NCBI GenBank assembly: GCA_039187315.1
Contig: JBCCZQ010000032.1
Span: 1-33,090, forward strand
Length of the DNA stretch: 33,090 nt
DNA from: JANQQZ01 sp039187315
Lineage (GTDB): Bacteria; Planctomycetota; Phycisphaerae; Phycisphaerales; UBA1924
Reading direction: 5' to 3'
Translations under genes and position numbers: made by a program
Notes under the pieces: model-generated
Seen by the model: the letters and a program-made list of their open reading frames with translations, nothing else
The model's database searches: none
Told to the model about the DNA's origin: nothing
In this document: one piece after another, positions 25,718-33,090 of the stretch
Position numbering within the stretch: position 1 is the first letter of the stretch
Layout: every line of letters starts with the position of its first letter

Positions 25718-27154
25718 ATGCCACGTCAGCCCCGTCTCGGCGGCCGCGTACGCGGCCTGCGGCTCAAGCACGCGTTGACACAACGGGCCTTGGCTGAACG
25801 GCTCGGGGTCTCGCCGAGCTATCTGAATCTCATCGAGCACAACCGCCGACCCCTGCCCGCGCCCATGCTGCTGGACCTCGTCGAGACGTTCGGCGTCGAC
25901 CTCGCTGAGTTCTCGACCGATGACACCGCGCGCACGGCCGACGCCCTGCTCGAGGTGGCCGCCGACCCCATGCTCAAGGACCTCGCGCTCGGTGAGGCAG
26001 AACTCCGGGACCTGGCCAGCAACGCGCCAGATATCGCGCAGGCGGTTGTTCGGCTGTACGCGCGGGTCCGCGACGCCACCGGCACCGCAGAGTCGCTGGC
26101 CGAGATGCTCCACGACGGCGATGAGGCATCCCCGACCACCATCTCGGCGATGCCAAGCGATGAGGTCAGTGACCTGATCCAGGAGAGCGGCAACTACTTC
26201 CATCCGCTCGAGCAGGCCGCGGAAGCCTTACGGAGCGAGCTCGAAGTCGATGCGGATGATCTCGCCTCGGCGCTCACAGCGCGGCTGCTTGATGTTCACG
26301 GTGTGGAGGTCTACATCGCGCACGCGGGTGATATGCCCTCGGCGCTGCGTCGGTACGATCCGAAGGCGAAACGGTTGATGCTGTCTGAAGCGCTTGAGCG
26401 TCCGACGCGCAGCTTCCAGCTCGCGCACCAGCTCTGTCTTTTCGAGCACCGCGCGGTGCTCGATAGCCTTATCGAGGGCCGGCGACTGACAACCTCGGAT
26501 GCACAGCGGCTCGCCGTTGTTGCGCTCGCGAACTATTTCGCGGGCGCGGTCATGATGCCGTACGAATCTTTCCTCGCCGCCGCGGAGAACGAGCGGTACG
26601 ACATCGAGCGGCTCTGCCATCGCTTTCGAGCCAGGTACGAGCAGGTCTGCCACAGGCTGACAAGTCTTCGCCGTCCGGGATCCGAGGGGGTTCCGCTGCA
26701 CCTTGTGCGAGTCGATATCGCTGGCAATATCTCCAAGCAGTTCAGCGCCACCGGCATGAAGTTCGCAAGGTTCAGCGCGACCTGCGGCCGCTGGGCGGTT
26801 CATTCCGCGTTCCTGACGCCGGGAGAGATCCGATGTCAGATCGAGGAGATGCCCGACGGGGAGCGCTACTTCTGTGTCGCCCGGACGCTCCGGCGCGAAC
26901 GCGTCGGGTACCAGCACGCCGGGCCCCGTCTTGCGATCTCCGTTGGCTGCAGGCTCGCCGACGCGTCGCGGCTCGTGTACAGCGATCACGTCCAGACAGG
27001 AGCCGATTCGAGGGTGACGATGATCGGCACGGCTTGTCGGGTCTGCAACAGGTCGGACTGCGATCAGCGCGCCTCGCCCGCGATCCATCAGCCGCTCCGC
27101 ATCGACGAGAACGTCAGGGGCCTGTCCTTTTTCGCCCCGCCGGCGGATCGCTAG
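25718..27154 (+). CDS. XRE-family regulator with IrrE-like and ScfR (DUF2083) domains, RamB-like
   Basis: Protein of 478 residues. ATG 25718 has GGAGG five bases upstream; a TTG at 25706 is less likely. The N-terminal XRE helix-turn-helix is LTQRALAERLGVSPSYLNLI. The central region resembles an IrrE/M78 peptidase fold, but the zinc motif is degenerate: HQLCLFEH where HExxH is expected. The C-terminal DUF2083-like domain ends in a Cys cluster CRVCNRSDC near residue 440. This is the architecture of short-chain fatty acyl-CoA regulators, such as RamB of Corynebacterium, which controls aceA and aceB and other acetate genes. Here it is divergent from aceBA with 158 bases between the starts, so control of the glyoxylate shunt, possibly with an acyl-CoA ligand, is likely. 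Confidence 0.9.
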   Translation: MPRQPRLGGRVRGLRLKHALTQRALAERLGVSPSYLNLIEHNRRPLPAPMLLDLVETFGVDLAEFSTDDTARTADALLEVAADPMLKDLALGEAELRDLASNAPDIAQAVVRLYARVRDATGTAESLAEMLHDGDEASPTTISAMPSDEVSDLIQESGNYFHPLEQAAEALRSELEVDADDLASALTARLLDVHGVEVYIAHAGDMPSALRRYDPKAKRLMLSEALERPTRSFQLAHQLCLFEHRAVLDSLIEGRRLTTSDAQRLAVVALANYFAGAVMMPYESFLAAAENERYDIERLCHRFRARYEQVCHRLTSLRRPGSEGVPLHLVRVDIAGNISKQFSATGMKFARFSATCGRWAVHSAFLTPGEIRCQIEEMPDGERYFCVARTLRRERVGYQHAGPRLAISVGCRLADASRLVYSDHVQTGADSRVTMIGTACRVCNRSDCDQRASPAIHQPLRIDENVRGLSFFAPPADR

Positions 27155-27164
27155 CCTGCTAGCG
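27149..27164 (+). terminator. Weak hairpin at the end of the regulator gene
   Basis: CGCTAG and CTAGCG form a perfect six-base stem around CCTG, overlapping the stop codon. Only GGTGTTT follows, not a proper T run, so termination is uncertain. Confidence 0.3.
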
Positions 27165-27217
27165 GGTGTTTCGCAAAGGTAGACCTGTCGTTCGTACTTA
27201 CACGGATAGAGTCTGTC

Positions 27218-28237
27218 ATGGCACACGACATGGTTGCTGGAACACGTTGGCTCTGCGTATCAATCGGCTTGTGTATAGGGGTGTTGCCAGGTGGTTGCTC
27301 TCCGCTGGCGCGGGCATCGGGCGGACACTCGCCGGCCTCTATCGAGATCGCGTTTGAACTCCCACCCGGCGCGTTCTTCGAGAGCATCGCGGTCACCGAC
27401 GAGGGCTCCATCTTTTTTAACGAACGTTCCGAGCATGTGGTGTACCGGCTCGTACCCGGCAATCAGGTCGAAGTCTGGGCGCACCCGCCGAAGGGGATCG
27501 CTCTTGCCGGTCTTGCAGTCGATGCTCGTGGAGTGCTCTATGCGTCGGGTGTCGACGCCAACGGCGATCAGTCCGTACTCCGTGTGAAGCAGAACACCGT
27601 TGAAGTGATCGCTCGCTTGCCAGATGCAGCGTTCCTCAACGGTATCACCTTCTTAACGGGACGGACGCTGCTGGCTGCCGAGTCGTATCTCGGCGTTACC
27701 GACGGATCGACCATTGGTAGGATCTATGTAGTAGATGTCGCGAGCGGTCGAGTTGAGGTCTTCCTTGAGCACGAGCTGCTGGGACGCGGCGATGCGTCCC
27801 GAGCGAGCTACCCCGCCGCGAATGGCCTCAAGATCTTTGAGGACGCTGTGTGGGTGACCAACTCGGAGCGTGCCGCTGTGCTCAGGGTGCCGCTCGACGC
27901 AGACCTTCGGCCGGGCCCGCCCGAGGTATTCGTGTCTGGCATAACGGGCGATGACTTTGCCGTTGCCCAGGATGGCACGCTCTACATCACGACGCATCCC
28001 ATGAATTCGCTGGTGCGTGTGTCTCAGGATGGTTCGGTACGCACGGTAGCCGATGCGGATGACGGCATGGTCGGCAGTACCGCGGCCGCATTTGGCCGGG
28101 CACCCGGTGATGCATCGAGCCTGTATGTGGTTACCAACGGCGGGAGCTACATCCCGCCGCCGACAGGCATCGAGACAGCCAAGCTGCTCCGCGTCACGAC
28201 CGGTACGACGGGGTATGTGTCCCCGCGTGGTCGTTGA
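27218..28237 (+). CDS. SMP-30/gluconolactonase-like beta-propeller lipoprotein
   Basis: Protein of 339 residues. The N-terminus WLCVSIGLCIGVLPGGC ends in a lipobox-like GGC, so it is probably lipid-anchored outside the cytoplasm. The rest has repeated short blades of a six-bladed propeller: FESIAVTDEGSIFFNER, LAGLAVDARGVLYASGVD, FLNGITFLTGRTLLAAE, PAANGLKIFEDAVWVTN and DDFAVAQDGTLYITTHP. This is the SMP-30/gluconolactonase/LRE-like fold, whose members include lactonases and many proteins of unknown role. The metal-binding pattern (early Glu, Asn and Asp) may be present as FESI, ANGL and GDDFAV, but I cannot confirm activity. ATG 27230 is an alternative start. The following minus-strand gene ends only 15 bases away. 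Confidence 0.8.
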   Translation: MAHDMVAGTRWLCVSIGLCIGVLPGGCSPLARASGGHSPASIEIAFELPPGAFFESIAVTDEGSIFFNERSEHVVYRLVPGNQVEVWAHPPKGIALAGLAVDARGVLYASGVDANGDQSVLRVKQNTVEVIARLPDAAFLNGITFLTGRTLLAAESYLGVTDGSTIGRIYVVDVASGRVEVFLEHELLGRGDASRASYPAANGLKIFEDAVWVTNSERAAVLRVPLDADLRPGPPEVFVSGITGDDFAVAQDGTLYITTHPMNSLVRVSQDGSVRTVADADDGMVGSTAAAFGRAPGDASSLYVVTNGGSYIPPPTGIETAKLLRVTTGTTGYVSPRGR

Positions 28238-28252
28238 TTGCCATCGCACTGG

Positions 28253-28561
28253 CTAGGTGCGGGTCCTGAATTCACTGCGGAAGAGGACCTCCCAGTTCAT
28301 AAACGGTCGTAGCTCAAAATACTGCGGTTCGAGCAGGCCTGCCTTATGAATTGGCAGATCAGCGAAGCGTGCCTTGGCGGCATCGATGCTCTCCATCTCG
28401 ATGATCGAGATCGCAGGCGTTGGCATATCACTTTCGTAGTGTTCCCGGAGCTCACCATCAGAGTAAATCTTCCAAGCGAACCGCTCTTCCTCGACAAGAA
28501 GCTGCTCGACGAGTGACATGTCCGCTCCTGGTTTCACATGCCAAAGGCAGAGGATCTTCAT
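28253..28561 (-). CDS. Small MIase/DUF3303-like protein
   Basis: Predicted 102 residues from ATG 28561 (MKILCLWHVKPGADMSLVEQ), which has GGGAGA a few bases upstream; a frame open further upstream gives an implausible 20-residue extension. The protein looks like a ferredoxin-fold dimeric alpha/beta protein of the muconolactone isomerase-like or DUF3303 type, with a central EMESIDAAKARFADLPIHKA block. Such proteins are cytoplasmic and of unclear function. It lies 71 bases downstream of the MBL-fold gene on the same strand, so the two may be co-expressed. Confidence 0.65.
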   Translation of the reverse strand: MKILCLWHVKPGADMSLVEQLLVEEERFAWKIYSDGELREHYESDMPTPAISIIEMESIDAAKARFADLPIHKAGLLEPQYFELRPFMNWEVLFRSEFRTRT

Positions 28562-28632
28562 ACGTTTCTCTCCCACAGAAAGGTCCAAGGGGCACTGCAT
28601 GCCGCGGAGCTTCGGCTGCATTGCTCCGTGAA

Positions 28633-29487
28633 CTACTCATCGACGAAGACCTCGCTGTACACCGCCGAGGCGTTGAGTACGTCGAGCTCCGGGATCAGGG
28701 CGACAGCGTCAAGCGAGCCGTATGTATCCTCGATCTCTGCCGCGGCCGCTCGCGCGACGGTGTCCGCAACAGGGCTGGTTGACGCCAGAGCGATCCGCCG
28801 GACAGCCGACCGGAGGCCACGGAGGTAGCGCGCCTGCCACGCGATGAGCTCGCTCCTGCCGCCCGGTTCGCCGTGGCCCGGCAGCAGCAGCGAAGCGTCC
28901 AGCATCGCATGCGCCCGGCTCAGCTGCCGGAGCCATTCCCCGCTGCGATGCTCGAGAACAAACGGGATCATGCGGTGTTCAACCAGATCACCGGCCGCGA
29001 CGGCGTCGAACTCGGGAAATTCGTACGCGGTCATGGATTCGGCCTCGCCCGGGCCGAGTTCGAACGCGCGGATTAGGCATCCATCGATTTCGATCTGCTC
29101 GCGATGCCCGATGACCTCCGTGGGAACCGGGACTGCGGCGGGAAGCTGCTCCTGGACGGCTTGCCGGGTGAGTTCAACGTAGCCGTACACATCATGATCC
29201 AGCAGGTCACGCGTCCGTTGCGATGCGATGACACGAAGCTGGGATCCAAAGGCATCGAGCAGGCGCTGGAGCCCGAGGGTATGGTCTGGGTGCGCATGGG
29301 TGATGAGGATCGCTGTCACGGTTCTGCCCAATCGCTCCGAGAGGCGGATGATCTCCCCCGCGTCGCTGGGCGTCCGCTGGCAGTCAACTACGATCAGGCC
29401 GTGTTGGCCCTCCATGACCCACGAGTTGACAGATCCATCGCCGCTCTGACACACACGGTGGATCTTCCCGTTCGGCGTCGTGCTCAT
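28633..29487 (-). CDS. MBL-fold metallo-hydrolase
   Basis: Protein of 284 residues from ATG 29487, preceded by GGGA; an ATG at 29499 lacks a ribosome binding site. It has the metallo-beta-lactamase zinc motif THAHPDH (His64, His66, Asp68, His69), an upstream strand HGLIVVDCQRT, and later AAGDLVEH and LLPGHGEPGG, which supply further metal ligands. The layout resembles glyoxalase II-like and other hydrolytic members of the fold; the substrate is not evident. There is no signal peptide. It is divergent from the RND adaptor gene and upstream of the small DUF3303-like gene. Confidence 0.87.
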   Translation of the reverse strand: MSTTPNGKIHRVCQSGDGSVNSWVMEGQHGLIVVDCQRTPSDAGEIIRLSERLGRTVTAILITHAHPDHTLGLQRLLDAFGSQLRVIASQRTRDLLDHDVYGYVELTRQAVQEQLPAAVPVPTEVIGHREQIEIDGCLIRAFELGPGEAESMTAYEFPEFDAVAAGDLVEHRMIPFVLEHRSGEWLRQLSRAHAMLDASLLLPGHGEPGGRSELIAWQARYLRGLRSAVRRIALASTSPVADTVARAAAAEIEDTYGSLDAVALIPELDVLNASAVYSEVFVDE

Positions 29488-29586
29488 AGAATGTCCCATG
29501 CAGAGTTGGGCTGACAGCGCACGGTCTGTTACTCAAGATATAGTGTAGATGACCGCGACCATGCGAGTGCATCGAGCCGCCCGCAG

Positions 29587-29613
29587 GTTCACATGATTTT
29601 AACAAGAGTGAAC
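29587..29613. promoter_or_regulatory. Inverted repeat just before the RND adaptor start
   Basis: GTTCAC at 29587-29592 and GTGAAC at 29608-29613 are perfect six-base arms with 15 bases between, ending four bases before ATG 29618. It could be an operator for an efflux repressor, or a weak RNA hairpin. No regulator gene of the usual pump type is in the window. Confidence 0.3.
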
Positions 29614-29617
29614 ACGT

Positions 29618-30805
29618 ATGAAACCCAACGCGCGTCTGCTGAGCTGCTTGAGCATGGTGACACTCGGCGTGGTCTTCCTCACTGCGGGAGGCTGCGGCGA
29701 TGGAGACGCGTCTGTCTCCGCCCCGCCTCCGCCGGGCGTCGAGGTTGCGATCGCCGAGGCACGCGATGTGACCGAATACTTCAGCTACACCGGGAATCTG
29801 GAAGCGGTTGAATCGGTCGAAGTGCGGGCGCGCGTTCCCGGCTTCCTGGAGCAGATCGGTTTCCGCGAGAGCGAGAATGTTTCCCAGGGCGACATGCTGT
29901 TCGTGATCGAGCAGGATGAGTATCAGGTGGCAGTGGGTCGAGCCGAGGCCACGCTCGTGCGGGCACGCGCCGCGGCAAGCCTGGCGGAGGCCAGGCTCGA
30001 ACGCACGCGCGGGGCCTTCGAGCAGTCGGCCGCGAACGAGTTCGAACTTCTCGAAGATGAGGCCGAACTGCTGCAAGCCAACGCGGATCTGCTTCAGGCC
30101 GAGCGTGATCTGGCCGCAGCCGAGCTAGAGCTGTCATACACCGAGATCATCTCGCCGATCACGGGGCGGATCGATCGCCACTATGTCAACCGTGGGAACC
30201 TCGTCGGTACCGACGGTGCCACACCGCTTGCGCGCGTGGTCACCCTGGATCCCATGCATGTCTACTTCGATGTAAGCGAGACGATCGCACTGAAGTACCT
30301 CGACTCGGGACAGGACGGCGATCTCGAGGAACCGCAGCCTCCAGTCCAGATCGGGCTGGCGGATGAGGTCGGATTCCCGCATACGGGCATGATCGATTTC
30401 GTCGACAACTCGCTCGACCGCTCCACCGGCACACTGCTCGTTCGGGCAAGCGTGCCCAACACCTCCGGCAAGCTCTACCCGGGCCTGTTTGCAAGGATCC
30501 GTGTTCCGTGGGATGTCAGAGAGGGCTCGGTGGTCGTCTGGGAGGATGCCGTTGGGACCGGGCTCGATGGGCCATACGTTCTGGTGATCGACTCGGCCGA
30601 CGTAGTCGAGCGCAGGTCGGTCGAAGTCGGCGAACGGCAGCTCGACGGGACCATCGTGATCCTGTCGGGCCTTGCCGCTGGCGAGACGTACATCGTGACA
30701 GGCATACAGAAGGCCAGGCCGGGCAGCACCGTGGATCCGTCGCCGTACACCCCACCGGGGTGGGTCGGTGCGGGTAGCGCGGGCAAGCCCGGAGGCCCAT
30801 CGTGA
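29618..30805 (+). CDS. RND efflux periplasmic adaptor (membrane fusion) lipoprotein
   Basis: Protein of 395 residues of the AcrA/MexA type. The signal peptide ends in lipobox TAGGC, so the mature protein is lipid-anchored. It shows the lipoyl half-motifs (VESVEVRARVPGFLEQIGF and the matching ELSYTEIISPITGRID), an alpha-helical hairpin between them (AEATLVRARAAASLAEARLE to ADLLQAERDLAAAELEL), a beta-barrel segment (LDPMHVYFDVSE) and a membrane-proximal domain (GTGLDGPYVLVID). It bridges the inner-membrane pump to an outer-membrane channel. Its stop overlaps the pump start as GTGA, so the two are coupled. No TolC-like gene is visible before the window ends. Confidence 0.95.
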   Translation: MKPNARLLSCLSMVTLGVVFLTAGGCGDGDASVSAPPPPGVEVAIAEARDVTEYFSYTGNLEAVESVEVRARVPGFLEQIGFRESENVSQGDMLFVIEQDEYQVAVGRAEATLVRARAAASLAEARLERTRGAFEQSAANEFELLEDEAELLQANADLLQAERDLAAAELELSYTEIISPITGRIDRHYVNRGNLVGTDGATPLARVVTLDPMHVYFDVSETIALKYLDSGQDGDLEEPQPPVQIGLADEVGFPHTGMIDFVDNSLDRSTGTLLVRASVPNTSGKLYPGLFARIRVPWDVREGSVVVWEDAVGTGLDGPYVLVIDSADVVERRSVEVGERQLDGTIVILSGLAAGETYIVTGIQKARPGSTVDPSPYTPPGWVGAGSAGKPGGPS

Positions 30806-33090
30806 TATCCCGGTTTTTCATCGATCGGCCGATCTTCGCGGGTGTCGTCGCGATCGTCATGGTGCTCGCCGGCGCACTGTCGACGACGCAGCTCGCCGTG
30901 GAGCAGTTCCCCCAGGTGACCCCGCCGACGGTGCAGGTCTCGGCCAGCTACCCGGGCGCCGATGCCAGAACCGTGGCCGACACGGTTGCCGCCCCGATCG
31001 AGCAGGAGGTCAACGGCGTCGATGGCATGCTGTACATGTCCTCGATCAGCTCGGACGATGGCTCGTACGCGCTCACGATCACGTTCGAGCTGGGCACCGA
31101 CATCGATCTGGCGGCCGTCCGGGTCCAGAATCGCCTCGCGGTAGCCGAGCCAAGGCTCCCGGATGCGGTCAGGGCTCAAGGCGTGTCGACATCCAAGCAG
31201 TCGCCGAGCCTGCTGATGGTGATCGCGCCCAACTCTCCGGACGGGCGCTTCGATCAGCTCTATCTCAGCAATTACGCGCGGATCTTCATGGTCGACCGCC
31301 TGGCACGTGTTCAGGGAGTCGGGTCCGTGAGCGTCTTCGGAGCGCAGGACTACTCCATGCGTATCTGGATCGATCCGCAGCAGCTCGCCGCCCGTGAGCT
31401 CACGACCTCGGATGTGATCCAGGCGCTCCGCGCAGAGAACGTCGAGGTCGCAGCGGGCAAGATCGGGCAGCGCCCGAATCCGGACACGACCGGCTTCCAG
31501 CTCACCGCAACCACCCGCGGGCGGCTCGTATCTCCTGATGAGTTCGAGGAAGTCGTGGTGGCAGTCGGTGATGACCAGCAGCTCGTCAAGATCCGCGATA
31601 TTGCGCGCGTTGAGCTCGGATCACAGTCGTACGACTCGTTCGGACGGTTCAATGGCCGCGAGGCCCCCGTGCTTGGCATCTACCAGCTACCGGGTTCGAA
31701 CGCGGTCGATGTCTCGGCTGGTGTGCGCGAAGCATTGGCGGATCTGGCCGCGGATTTCCCCGAGGGCTTCGAAGCACCGGTTTTTTACGACTTCACAGAC
31801 TTTGTCAGAGCGTCCATCCGAGAGGTCCTCGTCACACTCGTCATCGCGTCCCTGCTGGTCTTTCTCACTGTGTACGTCTTCCTCCAGGATTTCCGGGCGA
31901 CTCTGATCCCAGGCATCGCGATACCGGTTTCGATCATCGGCACGCTCGCCGTGCTGCTCGCGCTCGGGTATGGGCTCAACATGCTCACGCTGTTCGGGCT
32001 GGTCCTGGCGATCGGTATCGTCGTTGATGACGCCATCGTGGTGGTTGAAAATACAGCGAGGATCATCCAAGAGGAAGGGCTCGAACCCAAGCAAGCCGCT
32101 CGGAAGTCGATGAAGGAGATTTCCGGGCCCGTGATCGCGACCACGCTGGTGCTCCTGGCGGTCTTCGTGCCAACGGCTATCCTCCCGGGCATCACCGGCC
32201 AGCTCTACCGCCAGTTCGGTGTGACGCTCTCCGTGGCCACGCTCCTCTCGAGCGTCAATGCGCTCACCCTCAGCCCTGCGCTGTGCGGCGTGCTGCTCCG
32301 CCCGCGGTCCCGCAGGCCCTTCGTCCTGTTCCGCCTGTTGAACCGCGTTGTTGATCGCGGAACTCAGGCGTACGGCTGGGTCGTGCGCCGGTCGCTCCGC
32401 CTGTCGCTCGTGACGCTTGTCGCCTTTCTCGGGATGATGGCCGCGGTCTACGGGCTCCTGCGATCCACGCCGACCGGGTTCATCCCGCTCGAAGATCAGA
32501 AGTACTTCTTCGTCAACGTGTCGCTGCCCCCGGCCGCTAAGGTCGCCAGAACCGACGCTGTGCTCCGCGAGGTCGAGCAAGAAATCCTGGAGACGCCCGG
32601 CGTTGCAGGCGTAGTGACGGTCGGCGGCCTGTCGCTGTTGAGCAACGCCGCCGAGTCCAACAGCGGAACATGTGTCATCATCCTGGATGACTGGTCCGAG
32701 AGGAAGGACGCGAGCAAGCAGATCGACGCCATTGTCGGCGATCTCGCGGGCAGGCTGAGCAACATCGAAGAAGCCATCATCTTCCCATTCCGTCCGCCAT
32801 CGATCCAGGGCCTCGGCCGTTCAGGCGGCTTTGAGATCCAGATCCAAGACCGTTCAGGAATCGGTCTCGATGTGCTCCAGGATGTGACCGGCGACATCTC
32901 AGAGGCAGCCGCCGCGACAGGCGACATCGTCAGCCCGTTCTCCAGCTTTAGCGCCCGCACGCCTCAGGTATTCATCGATATCGACCGCGAGAAAGCCCGA
33001 CGACTCGGCGTCTCACTCGATGATGTATTCCTGACGCTCTCCGGGAACCTTGGTTCCGCGTACGTCAACGATTTTAACGCGTTCGGCCGC
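30802..33090 (+). CDS. RND multidrug efflux pump, AcrB/MexB type (partial, 3' end beyond window)
   Basis: The frame from GTG 30802 stays open to the last base, giving 763 codons of an expected 1030 or so. GGAGG at 30791 lies six bases before the GTG, which overlaps the adaptor stop. The N-terminus ISRFFIDRPIFAGVVAIVMV is the typical first membrane helix. Porter-domain motifs include VTPPTVQVSASYPGADARTV and PIEQEVNGVDGMLYMSS. The proton-relay pair is Asp409-Asp410 in GIVVDDAIVVVEN, matching Asp407-Asp408 of AcrB. This hydrophobe/amphiphile-type exporter uses the proton gradient to expel lipophilic compounds. The substrate is unknown. Confidence 0.95.
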   Translation, partial: MISRFFIDRPIFAGVVAIVMVLAGALSTTQLAVEQFPQVTPPTVQVSASYPGADARTVADTVAAPIEQEVNGVDGMLYMSSISSDDGSYALTITFELGTDIDLAAVRVQNRLAVAEPRLPDAVRAQGVSTSKQSPSLLMVIAPNSPDGRFDQLYLSNYARIFMVDRLARVQGVGSVSVFGAQDYSMRIWIDPQQLAARELTTSDVIQALRAENVEVAAGKIGQRPNPDTTGFQLTATTRGRLVSPDEFEEVVVAVGDDQQLVKIRDIARVELGSQSYDSFGRFNGREAPVLGIYQLPGSNAVDVSAGVREALADLAADFPEGFEAPVFYDFTDFVRASIREVLVTLVIASLLVFLTVYVFLQDFRATLIPGIAIPVSIIGTLAVLLALGYGLNMLTLFGLVLAIGIVVDDAIVVVENTARIIQEEGLEPKQAARKSMKEISGPVIATTLVLLAVFVPTAILPGITGQLYRQFGVTLSVATLLSSVNALTLSPALCGVLLRPRSRRPFVLFRLLNRVVDRGTQAYGWVVRRSLRLSLVTLVAFLGMMAAVYGLLRSTPTGFIPLEDQKYFFVNVSLPPAAKVARTDAVLREVEQEILETPGVAGVVTVGGLSLLSNAAESNSGTCVIILDDWSERKDASKQIDAIVGDLAGRLSNIEEAIIFPFRPPSIQGLGRSGGFEIQIQDRSGIGLDVLQDVTGDISEAAAATGDIVSPFSSFSARTPQVFIDIDREKARRLGVSLDDVFLTLSGNLGSAYVNDFNAFGR

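Noticed and set aside
26420..26470. Possible active IrrE-like metalloprotease in the ScfR-like regulator
   Set aside because: The zinc motif reads HQLCLFEH; without the catalytic Glu after the first His, protease activity is not supported.

Overview
The window looks like a chromosomal segment of a planctomycete, probably of the Phycisphaerae. This is inferred from protein families, not from a marker gene: two pseudopilin-like proteins (one with an intact H-X9-DG tail), an ECF sigma factor carrying a long membrane-anchored extension, a paired 'CDVNGDG' dockerin-like tail, a PEP-CTERM-like sorting tail, and high-GC genes often joined by ATGA or GTGA overlaps. No rRNA, tRNA, CRISPR array, transposase or phage gene was seen.

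Layout. 1-2840: the tail of an upstream gene, a lipoprotein gene of visibly lower GC, and about 930 bases with no intact gene but some coding-like minus-strand fragments. 2841-5242: an ECF sigma factor/transmembrane/ectodomain protein, translationally coupled to a pseudopilin-like protein. 5327-22500: a sugar (probably beta-glucan) utilisation locus. 22591-27154: the glyoxylate shunt genes aceB-aceA, divergent from a ScfR/RamB-like regulator. 27218-29487: an SMP-30-like lipoprotein, a small MIase/DUF3303-like protein and an MBL-fold hydrolase. 29618-33090: an RND efflux adaptor and the first 763 codons of its inner-membrane pump, which runs off the window.

The sugar locus is the main system. 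A LacI repressor gene (6637-7665) lies upstream of a MalK-like ATPase gene and divergent from a secreted GH144-like (PF10091) glucanase. Three similar palindromes of the form TGTAA-N4-TTACA lie at 7680-7695, 9400-9415 and 16889-16904. They precede the glucanase (and the repressor itself), the operon PEP-CTERM protein/GH94 phosphorylase/pseudopilin/solute-binding protein/two permeases, and a secreted carbohydrate-binding dockerin-like protein followed by a large secreted six-hairpin glycosidase and a cytoplasmic GH1 beta-glucosidase. A coherent model is extracellular cleavage of a beta-glucan, uptake of oligosaccharides through the ABC importer, then cytoplasmic phosphorolysis (GH94) and hydrolysis (GH1), all derepressed by an imported sugar. 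GH144 enzymes suggest beta-1,2-glucan, but the sequence alone does not fix the linkage.

The most unusual points are the unclassified 1047-residue secreted glycosidase, the sigma factor fused to a surface domain, a pseudopilin in the phosphorylase operon that is degenerate at both hallmark sites, and a hairpin that would bury the aceB ribosome binding site and start codon.
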